A stretch of DNA of 21,621 nucleotides from an uncultured Blautia sp. (GTDB lineage: Bacteria > Bacillota > Clostridia > Lachnospirales > Lachnospiraceae): NCBI GenBank assembly GCA_900541345.1, contig UQJE01000040.1, positions 1 through 21,621 on the forward strand, given 5' to 3'. Under the pieces are notes generated by a model. It was given only the letters and a program-made list of their open reading frames with translations. It was not told where the DNA came from and made no database searches. Every line of letters begins with the position of its first letter. Position 1 is the stretch's first letter. This document shows, piece by piece, positions 16,322-21,621 of this stretch. The translations under genes and the position numbers were made by a program.

Positions 16322-16358
16322 CAAAAAGGGGATCATAGCCAAAGGAGGATTATAAATC

Positions 16359-16643
16359 ATGAAATTAGTACCATTAGGCGACAGAGTTGTATTAAAACAG
16401 TTAGAAGCAGAAGAGACAACAAAATCCGGTATCGTTCTTCCGGGACAGGCACAGGAAAAACCACAGCAGGCAGAAGTTATTGCAGTTGGTCCTGGCGGAA
16501 TGGTAGAAGGAAAAGAAGTGAAAATGGAAGTTGTTGTAGGAGATAAGGTTATTTATTCCAAATATGCCGGAACAGAAGTAAAAATGGACGGTGAGGAATA
16601 CATTATTGTAAGACAGAACGACATTTTAGCAGTTGTAAAATAA
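16359..16643 (+). CDS. groES: Co-chaperonin GroES
   Basis: The 10-kDa lid of the GroEL folding chamber. The 94-aa protein has the family length and beta-barrel landmarks: KLVPLGDRVVLKQLEAEE at the N-terminus, the mobile loop TTKSGIVLPGQAQEKPQ (about 20-36), VIAVGPGG, GDKVIYSKYAGTEVKMDGEEY, and a typical ILAVVK end. AAAGGAGG (16341-16348) lies 10 nt before the ATG. First gene of the CIRCE-controlled operon; groEL follows after 36 nt. Confidence 0.98.
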   Translation: MKLVPLGDRVVLKQLEAEETTKSGIVLPGQAQEKPQQAEVIAVGPGGMVEGKEVKMEVVVGDKVIYSKYAGTEVKMDGEEYIIVRQNDILAVVK

Positions 16644-16679
16644 TAAATCCTTATAAAAAATGCAGGAGGCAGATTGATC

Positions 16680-18302
16680 ATGGCAAAAGAAATTAAATTT
16701 GGAGCAGAAGCAAGAGCAGCGCTTGAAAGCGGTGTGAATCAGTTAGCAAATACAGTAAGAGTCACACTTGGACCGAAAGGAAGAAACGTAGTGCTGGACA
16801 AACCGTTCGGTGCTCCGCTTATTACAAATGACGGTGTTACCATCGCAAAAGAAATCGAACTGGAAGATGGTTTCGAAAACATGGGTGCACAGTTGATTAA
16901 AGAAGTTGCATCTAAAACAAACGATGTAGCAGGTGACGGTACTACAACAGCTACTGTACTTGCACAGGCAATGGTAAACGAGGGAATGAAAAACCTTGCA
17001 GCAGGAGCAAATCCGATCATCCTTCGTAAAGGAATGAAAAAAGCTACAAATACAGCAGTAGAAGCAATCAGAGAAATGAGCCAGAAAATCAGCAGCAAAA
17101 AACAGATTGCTAACGTAGCTGCAATTTCCGCAGGAAACGAAGAGGATGGAAATCTTGTAGCAGATGCTATGGAAAAAGTTTCCAATGACGGTGTTATCAC
17201 AATTGAAGAATCCAAAACAATGAAGACAGAACTGGACCTTGTAGAAGGTATGCAGTTTGACCGTGGATATATTTCCGCATATATGTCTACAGATATGGAA
17301 AAAATGGAAGCAAACCTGGATGATCCATATATCTTAATCACAGATAAGAAAATCAGCAATATTCAGGAAATCCTTCCGCTTCTGGAACAGATTGTACAGG
17401 CAGGTGCAAAACTCCTCATCATTGCTGAGGACGTAGAGGGCGAGGCTCTTACAACTCTTATTGTAAACAAATTAAGAGGAACCTTCCAGGTAGTTGCAGT
17501 AAAAGCTCCTGGATATGGCGACAGAAGAAAAGAAATGCTTCAGGATATTGCAGTTCTTACAGGTGGACAGGTTATTTCCGACGAGCTTGGTCTTGAGTTA
17601 AAAGATGCAACAATGGCACAGTTAGGACGCGCAAAATCTGTAAAAGTTGCAAAAGAGACAACGGTAATTGTTGATGGTCTTGGAAATAAAGAAGAAATTG
17701 CGAACCGTGTTTCACAGATTCGCGGACAGATTGAAGAAACAAAATCAGACTTTGACAGAGAAAAACTTCAGGAAAGACTTGCAAAACTTGCAGGCGGCGT
17801 AGCTGTTATCCGTGTTGGTGCAGCTACAGAGACAGAGATGAAAGAGGCAAAACTTCGTCTTGAGGACGCTCTTGCAGCTACAAGAGCAGCAGTAGAAGAG
17901 GGAATTATTGCAGGCGGCGGTTCTGCATACATTCACGCTTCCAAGGAAGTTGCAAAACTTGCAGCTACACTGGAAGGAGACGAGAAGACAGGTGCAAATA
18001 TTATTCTGAAAGCACTGGAAGCTCCGCTGTATCACATTTCTGCAAATGCAGGTCTGGAAGGCTCTGTTATCATCAATAAAGTAAGAGAATCTGAGATTGG
18101 TATGGGCTTTGATGCACTTAATGAAGAATATGTAGATATGGTTAAGAGCGGAATCCTTGACCCTGCAAAGGTAACAAGAAGCGCTCTTCAGAATGCAACA
18201 AGTGTTGCTTCTACATTACTGACTACAGAATCTGTAGTTTCTATCATTAAAGAAGACGCACCGGCAGTTCCGGCAGGCAATCCGGGAATGGGAATGATGT
18301 AA
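16680..18302 (+). CDS. groEL: Chaperonin GroEL
   Basis: The 60-kDa tetradecameric ATP-dependent chaperonin. The 540-aa product has the full family pattern: MAKEIKFGAEAR start, VTLGPKGRNVVLDK (about 29), the ATP-site motif GDGTTTATVLAQ (about 86), and apical-domain sequences including GMQFDRGYISAYM (about 197). The signature AAVEEGIIAGGGSA lies at about 403, and a C-terminal Gly/Met tail ends NPGMGMM. I chose the ATG at 16680: AGGAGG (16664-16669) is 10 nt upstream and the product then begins with the canonical MAKE. An in-frame TTG at 16674 would add two residues and sits too close to the ribosome binding site. Followed by a terminator at 18343. Confidence 0.98.
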   Translation: MAKEIKFGAEARAALESGVNQLANTVRVTLGPKGRNVVLDKPFGAPLITNDGVTIAKEIELEDGFENMGAQLIKEVASKTNDVAGDGTTTATVLAQAMVNEGMKNLAAGANPIILRKGMKKATNTAVEAIREMSQKISSKKQIANVAAISAGNEEDGNLVADAMEKVSNDGVITIEESKTMKTELDLVEGMQFDRGYISAYMSTDMEKMEANLDDPYILITDKKISNIQEILPLLEQIVQAGAKLLIIAEDVEGEALTTLIVNKLRGTFQVVAVKAPGYGDRRKEMLQDIAVLTGGQVISDELGLELKDATMAQLGRAKSVKVAKETTVIVDGLGNKEEIANRVSQIRGQIEETKSDFDREKLQERLAKLAGGVAVIRVGAATETEMKEAKLRLEDALAATRAAVEEGIIAGGGSAYIHASKEVAKLAATLEGDEKTGANIILKALEAPLYHISANAGLEGSVIINKVRESEIGMGFDALNEEYVDMVKSGILDPAKVTRSALQNATSVASTLLTTESVVSIIKEDAPAVPAGNPGMGMM

Positions 18303-18342
18303 TCATCTTATGATGGCATCGTAACCTGAAAATTAATAATTT

Positions 18343-18377
18343 AACAGGGCTGGCGTCATAGACGTTAGTCCTGTTTT
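18343..18377 (+). terminator. Intrinsic terminator after groEL
   Basis: A 15-bp stem (18343-18357 with 18361-18375) containing three G-U pairs, a 3-nt ATA loop, and a short T run at 18374-18377. It lies 40 nt after the groEL stop. The T run is short and interrupted by G, so some readthrough is possible. Confidence 0.8.
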
Positions 18378-18378
18378 G

Positions 18379-18387
18379 TGTTATACT
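18379..18387 (+). promoter_or_regulatory. Extended -10 promoter element TGTTATACT
   Basis: TGn (18379-18381) directly precedes TATACT (18382-18387), immediately downstream of the groEL terminator and 28 nt before the next ATG. No good -35 is visible at 17 nt, which fits an extended -10 promoter. Confidence 0.45.
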
Positions 18388-18415
18388 GAAATACAGAAGA
18401 CAAAAGGAGGACATT

Positions 18416-18919
18416 ATGAGCGATTTGTACACAGAGCTGCTTGTCAAGAAAAAAAGAACAGCGAAAGATTCACTAATTAAATATGGTATGATTGGACTTA
18501 CCGCCGTTTTTACAGCAGCAGGACTTTTTTTTCATCCTCTGATTTTAATCGGAGCAGTTGCAGCGGGAATTGGCTGCTATTTCCTTCTTCCGAGAACAGA
18601 TCTGGAGTATGAGTATCTTTTTGTAAACGGAGAAATGGATATTGATGTAATTATGTCTCAGGCAAAAAGAAAGAGGGTAAAGAGCATAAATCTTTCAGAA
18701 GCAGATTTGGTTGCACCGCTAAATTCTCACAGAATGGATTACTATAATGGAAACCAGAAAATGAAGGTTTTCGATTATTCTTCTGGAGATCCGGAGCACA
18801 AACGCTTTGCCATCATCACAAGAGATGGAGATGGGGCATGTAAAATCATTGTGGAGCCAGATGAGGCGCTTGCAAAAGCTATGAAAAATTCAGCACCCAG
18901 CAAAGTTTTTTTGGATTGA
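18416..18919 (+). CDS. Small two-helix membrane protein of unknown function
   Basis: A 167-aa protein. It has a short charged N-terminus (MSDLYTELLVKKKRTAKDSL), two closely spaced hydrophobic helices (about 23-40 and 42-58), then a soluble, probably cytoplasmic domain of about 105 residues. That domain is a mixed beta fold (LEYEYLFVNGEMDIDVIM, KRKRVKSINLSEADLV, KMKVFDYSSGDPEHKRFAIIT). I suspect a DUF found in Lachnospiraceae (possibly DUF6106), but I cannot confirm the match and give no function. AAAGGAGG (18403-18410) precedes the ATG. Its stop codon (18917-18919) is part of the -35 box of the guaB promoter. The groEL terminator separates it from the heat-shock operon. Confidence 0.75.
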   Translation: MSDLYTELLVKKKRTAKDSLIKYGMIGLTAVFTAAGLFFHPLILIGAVAAGIGCYFLLPRTDLEYEYLFVNGEMDIDVIMSQAKRKRVKSINLSEADLVAPLNSHRMDYYNGNQKMKVFDYSSGDPEHKRFAIITRDGDGACKIIVEPDEALAKAMKNSAPSKVFLD

Positions 18920-18944
18920 CACAAAAGGGGATTTTTGTTACACT
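18916..18944 (+). promoter_or_regulatory. guaB promoter
   Basis: A consensus TTGACA (18916-18921), a 17-nt spacer ending in an extended TGT (18936-18938), and TACACT (18939-18944). Predicted start near 18951. This rules out an upstream in-frame ATG at 18935 and supports the guaB start at 18989. The -35 overlaps the stop codon of the preceding gene. Confidence 0.8.
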
Positions 18945-18988
18945 ATGGAACAAATTCAAAATTAAATATACATAAGGGAGGAAATGCA

Positions 18989-20446
18989 ATGGGTACTATC
19001 ATCGGTGAAGGCATTACGTTTGACGACGTCCTGTTAGTTCCGGCGTATTCAAAAGTAATTCCAAATCAGGTAGATGTAACGACTTATTTAACCAAAAAGA
19101 TTAAACTGAACATTCCTATGATGAGCGCAGGAATGGATACTGTCACAGAGCACAGAATGGCAATTGCTATGGCAAGACAGGGCGGTATCGGTATTATCCA
19201 CAAAAATATGACAATCGAAGCCCAGGCGGAAGAGGTTGATAAGGTAAAACGTTCTGAGAATGGAGTCATCACCGACCCGTTTTATTTATCACCGGAACAC
19301 ACATTGAGAGATGCCAATGATTTAATGGCAAAATTCCGTATTTCAGGTGTTCCGATTACAGAGGGGAAAAAACTTGTCGGAATTATCACAAACCGTGATT
19401 TAAAATTTGAGACAGATTTTTCCAGAAAAATTAAGGAATGTATGACTTCTGAAGGTCTGATTACTGCAAAAGAAGGAATCACTCTTGAAGAAGCAAAGAA
19501 AATCCTTGCAAAATCACGCAAGGAAAAATTACCCATTGTAGATGATGACTTTAATTTAAAAGGTCTTATTACAATTAAAGATATTGAAAAACAGATTAAA
19601 TATCCACTTGCAGCAAAAGATGAGCAGGGACGTCTTCTCTGCGGCGGTGCAGTAGGAATCACAGCAAATGTTCTTGCAAGAGTAGAAGCTCTTGTAAATG
19701 CTGCAGTAGACGTAATTGTAGTAGATTCTGCTCACGGTCACTCCGAAAATATTTTAAGAGCAGTCCGTGAGATTAAAGCAGCTTTTCCGGAACTTCAGGT
19801 AATTGCAGGAAACGTGGCTACAGGAGAGGCAACAAAAGCTCTGATCGAAGCCGGCGTAGATGCAGTAAAGGTTGGTATCGGACCTGGTTCTATCTGTACA
19901 ACACGTGTTGTTGCAGGTATTGGTGTTCCGCAGATTACTGCAGTTATGGACTGCTATGAGGTGGCAAACCGTTATGGTATTCCGATTATTGCAGATGGTG
20001 GAATTAAATACTCCGGAGATATTACAAAAGCCATTGCAGCGGGTGCAAATGTCTGTATGATGGGAAGTATGTTTGCAGGCTGTGACGAAAGTCCGGGAAC
20101 ATTCGAACTTTATCAGGGAAGAAAATATAAAGTATACCGTGGTATGGGTTCTATTGCAGCTATGGAAAACGGAAGCAAAGACCGTTACTTCCAGCAGGAT
20201 GCAAAGAAACTTGTTCCGGAAGGCGTAGAAGGCCGTGTTGCTTACAAAGGTCATGTAGAAGATACGGTATTCCAGTTAATGGGAGGTCTTCGTTCCGGTA
20301 TGGGTTATTGCGGAGCAGAAAGCATTGAAGCGTTAAAGACAACTGGCAAGTTTGTTAAGATTTCTGCGGCATCCTTAAAAGAGTCTCATCCTCATGATAT
20401 TCATATTACAAAGGAAGCACCAAACTACAGTGTAGATGACAAATAA
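18989..20446 (+). CDS. guaB: Inosine-5'-monophosphate dehydrogenase
   Basis: GuaB oxidises IMP to XMP with NAD, the committed step to guanine nucleotides. The 485-aa protein has the normal length: an N-terminal barrel segment (TFDDVLLVPAYSKVIPNQV, MMSAGMDTVTEHRMAIAMA), two CBS domains (about 95-205) that usually bind purine nucleotides, then VDSAHGHS (about 247). The active-site loop is GIGPGSICTTRVVAGIGVPQ with catalytic Cys303, followed by the flap region YKVYRGMGSIAAM. The ATG at 18989 lies 7 nt after GGGAGG (18976-18981), downstream of the predicted transcription start. Purine supply links it to the ZTP-controlled gene downstream and, through GTP, possibly to CodY. Confidence 0.98.
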   Translation: MGTIIGEGITFDDVLLVPAYSKVIPNQVDVTTYLTKKIKLNIPMMSAGMDTVTEHRMAIAMARQGGIGIIHKNMTIEAQAEEVDKVKRSENGVITDPFYLSPEHTLRDANDLMAKFRISGVPITEGKKLVGIITNRDLKFETDFSRKIKECMTSEGLITAKEGITLEEAKKILAKSRKEKLPIVDDDFNLKGLITIKDIEKQIKYPLAAKDEQGRLLCGGAVGITANVLARVEALVNAAVDVIVVDSAHGHSENILRAVREIKAAFPELQVIAGNVATGEATKALIEAGVDAVKVGIGPGSICTTRVVAGIGVPQITAVMDCYEVANRYGIPIIADGGIKYSGDITKAIAAGANVCMMGSMFAGCDESPGTFELYQGRKYKVYRGMGSIAAMENGSKDRYFQQDAKKLVPEGVEGRVAYKGHVEDTVFQLMGGLRSGMGYCGAESIEALKTTGKFVKISAASLKESHPHDIHITKEAPNYSVDDK

Positions 20447-20451
20447 ATATT

Positions 20452-20460
20452 TGTTATAAT
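20452..20460 (+). promoter_or_regulatory. Extended -10-like element TGTTATAAT before the amidase gene
   Basis: TGT (20452-20454) followed by a perfect TATAAT (20455-20460), only 9 nt before the amidase ATG at 20470. No convincing -35 is seen. If used, the transcript would start about 1-4 nt before the ATG, nearly leaderless. It may instead be chance sequence in an AT-rich gap. Confidence 0.35.
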
Positions 20461-20469
20461 CGGGAAGAT

Positions 20470-21279
20470 ATGGAACAAAAAAAAGCAGGAAAAAAGACAT
20501 CAAGTAGAACAGGAAAAGCATCTGTAAGACCGTCCCGCAGTGGACGGTCTGCTTTTTCTAAAAAGAAGAAAACAAAGAAAGACCGGGTAAGAGAGAGAAA
20601 TTTTCATGTATTTCTTTTTCTGGCAGGTGTTTTTGTGGTGTGCTGTATTTCCGGCTTTTTTTTATATAGAGTGTACAGGGAGAGAGAATTGCAGGAATGG
20701 CAGCGTGTTGTTTCGGAACAGGAAAATGGAAGCGGAGCAGAACAGTGGCAGCGTGAAGGTGCTCCCTATATAGATGTACAGCTCTTAACTCCAAACGAGT
20801 ATTCCAGACCTCAGATTCCTATTGAGCAGATAAAGTACATTGCCATTCATTATACGGCAAATCCCGGAGCAGGTGCAATGGATAACCGCAATTATTTTGA
20901 AAATCTGGCAGCCACACATGAGACAAAGGTAAGCAGTCATTTTGTAGTAGGGCTTAACGGGGAAGTGGTACAGTGTATTCCTACGTCAGAAATGTCTTAT
21001 GCCACAAATGAGAGAAATGTGGATACCCTTTCTATTGAATGTTGTCACACAGACGAGACAGGTGTGTTCAACGAGGCGACATATGATTCTGTTGTAAAGC
21101 TTACAGCATGGCTCTGTACAAGATTTGGACTGACAGAAGAAAATGTAATCCGGCATTATGATGTGACCGGGAAAAACTGCCCGAAATACTATGTGGAAAA
21201 TCAGGAAGCATGGGAGCAGATGAAGGCAGATATAGCCGCACAGATTCAGGAAGATTACATCCTGCAGGAAAATTTGTAA
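20470..21279 (+). CDS. Membrane-anchored N-acetylmuramoyl-L-alanine amidase (amidase_2 family)
   Basis: A zinc amidase that cleaves the lactyl-amide bond between MurNAc and the peptide stem of peptidoglycan. The 269-aa protein has a very basic, Ser-rich cytoplasmic N-terminus (1-44), one transmembrane helix (about 45-66), a short Glu/Gln-rich spacer, and an extracellular amidase_2 domain (about 105-255). Likely zinc ligands are His127 (IAIHYTANPG), His229 (VIRHYDVTG) and Cys237 (KNCPKYY). SSHFVVGLNGEVVQCIP and NVDTLSIECC match the fold. The start at 20470 has only a poor, close GGGAAG (20462-20467). It lies 23 nt after guaB, with no terminator between them, so cotranscription with guaB is likely. 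Role in sporulation, division or wall turnover cannot be told apart here. Confidence 0.9.
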   Translation: MEQKKAGKKTSSRTGKASVRPSRSGRSAFSKKKKTKKDRVRERNFHVFLFLAGVFVVCCISGFFLYRVYRERELQEWQRVVSEQENGSGAEQWQREGAPYIDVQLLTPNEYSRPQIPIEQIKYIAIHYTANPGAGAMDNRNYFENLAATHETKVSSHFVVGLNGEVVQCIPTSEMSYATNERNVDTLSIECCHTDETGVFNEATYDSVVKLTAWLCTRFGLTEENVIRHYDVTGKNCPKYYVENQEAWEQMKADIAAQIQEDYILQENL

Positions 21280-21297
21280 AAATAAATTTTTTTCAGC

Positions 21298-21326
21298 TTG
21301 AAAATTCAAAAAAAATATTGTATATT
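21298..21326 (+). promoter_or_regulatory. Promoter of the ZTP-riboswitch transcript
   Basis: TTGAAA (21298-21303), a 17-nt spacer, and TATATT (21321-21326). Predicted start near 21333, only a few bases before the aptamer P1 stem at 21337. This spacing supports both calls. Confidence 0.75.
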
Positions 21327-21336
21327 AACAATAGTG

Positions 21337-21436
21337 ACTGCATGACTGGCGGAAAGTAGGATTACCTACAGGGAGTGCAGTATATCATGTGCCGACCGCC
21401 TGGGCAGCCTGGAACAAGGGCTTCCCAGGCTTTTTT
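21337..21436 (+). ncRNA. ZTP (pfl) riboswitch with transcription terminator
   Basis: The pfl aptamer senses ZTP/ZMP, which signal 10-formyl-tetrahydrofolate shortage. P1: ACTGCA (21337-21342) with TGCAGT (21376-21381). P2: GTAGG (21356-21360) with CCTAC (21365-21369), followed by the conserved GGGAG (21371-21375). P3: TGCC (21390-21393) with GGCA (21403-21406). Pseudoknot: GGCGG (21348-21352) with CCGCC (21396-21400), inside the hallmark CCGCCTGGGC. The expression platform is an intrinsic terminator starting at 21406. By analogy with known pfl RNAs, ligand binding should prevent termination and turn on the IMP cyclohydrolase gene 46 nt downstream. Confidence 0.95.
21406..21436 (+). terminator. 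Regulated terminator of the ZTP riboswitch
   Basis: AGCCTGGAA (21406-21414) pairs with TTCCCAGGCT (21422-21431) with one bulged C, then six T's (21431-21436). An alternative register pairs the aptamer's own GCCTGGG (21398-21404) with CCCAGGC (21424-21430). Confidence 0.88.
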
Positions 21437-21481
21437 ATATTCAACTATAAACTTTTTGATAAGAAAAGGAGAACGAGATTT

Positions 21482-21621
21482 ATGAAAATGTTATCACTGG
21501 AAAAAGAACTGAGAGAAAATGCTTATCCGGGCAGAGGAATTGTGATTGGCCGTACACCGGATGGGAAAAAGGCAGTGACAGCTTATTTCATCATGGGAAG
21601 AAGCGAGAACAGCAGAAACCG
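21482..21621 (+). CDS. IMP cyclohydrolase, PurO-like (3' end beyond window)
   Basis: The first 46 residues are visible (MKMLSLEKELRENAYPGRG, then GIVIGRTPDGKKAVTAYFIMG and RSENSRNR). This matches my recollection of the archaeal/clostridial IMP cyclohydrolase family (PurO-like), which closes FAICAR to IMP in the last step of purine synthesis. Many clostridia use it in place of the cyclohydrolase domain of bifunctional PurH, with a separate AICAR transformylase encoded nearby. AAAGGAG (21465-21471) lies 10 nt before the ATG. Control by a ZTP riboswitch fits: AICAR/ZMP accumulates when the formyl donor is short. The call rests on a short N-terminus plus context. Confidence 0.82.
   Translation, partial: MKMLSLEKELRENAYPGRGIVIGRTPDGKKAVTAYFIMGRSENSRN

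Noticed and set aside
18935..18988. Upstream in-frame ATG for guaB
   Set aside because: It lies within the promoter, before the predicted transcription start, and has no ribosome binding site; the start at 18989 gives the normal IMPDH length.
21280..21320. Possible terminator after the amidase gene
   Set aside because: Only A/T runs can pair (TTTTTTT with AAAAAAA); there is no GC stem. The region is better explained as the promoter of the riboswitch transcript.
1..21621. CRISPR array, tRNA, rRNA, transposase, integrase or phage genes
   Set aside because: Read for direct repeats with regular spacers, cloverleaf-like segments and mobile-element proteins; none seen. Gene content is core chromosomal.

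Overview
The window is a chromosomal stretch of core genes from a low-to-moderate GC Firmicute, most likely a gut clostridium of the Lachnospiraceae type. This rests on a Gram-positive PolC, a class III fructose-bisphosphatase, CodY, CIRCE-controlled groESL, strong AGGAGG ribosome binding sites, AGA/GGA-rich codon use and a clostridial-type IMP cyclohydrolase behind a ZTP (pfl) riboswitch. Genus and species cannot be fixed from sequence reading alone. I see no rRNA, tRNA, CRISPR array, insertion sequence or phage gene.

Layout, left to right. (1) 1-7604: the tail of an unrecognised open frame, then ispG (isoprenoid synthesis), polC (replicative polymerase) and fbp (gluconeogenesis), closely packed on the plus strand. 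(2) 7593-9096: a promoter and a PurF-like protein that keeps the PRPP-binding loop and the likely Fe-S cysteines but has lost the N-terminal catalytic cysteine of the glutaminase. (3) 9148-10101: a membrane-anchored YARHG-domain protein with a Pro/Thr repeat linker. It converges on a small XRE-family regulator on the minus strand (10118-10360), with a perfect 15-bp bidirectional terminator between them. (4) 10409-15093: divergent from the regulator, comM (yifB)-dprA-topA form an operon with a structured leader. Its -35 box lies inside a palindrome that could be the regulator's operator. (5) 15127-16090: codY with a CodY-box-like site upstream and its own terminator. (6) 16191-18377: groES-groEL with promoter, CIRCE operator and terminator. 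(7) 18382-21279: a small two-helix membrane protein, guaB, and a membrane-anchored zinc amidase; each is preceded by an extended -10-like element. (8) 21298-21621: a promoter, a ZTP/pfl riboswitch with terminator, and the start of an IMP cyclohydrolase gene cut by the window edge.

Purine metabolism recurs: a degenerate PurF homologue, guaB (the step to GMP), and a ZTP-controlled IMP cyclohydrolase. CodY, a GTP-responsive regulator in Bacillus, is encoded in between. Most of the window is ordinary housekeeping. The points most worth a second look are the PurF homologue without a glutaminase nucleophile, the two competing terminator registers in the ZTP riboswitch, and the palindrome shared by the XRE regulator and the comM-dprA-topA promoter. 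I found no clear new multi-gene system.
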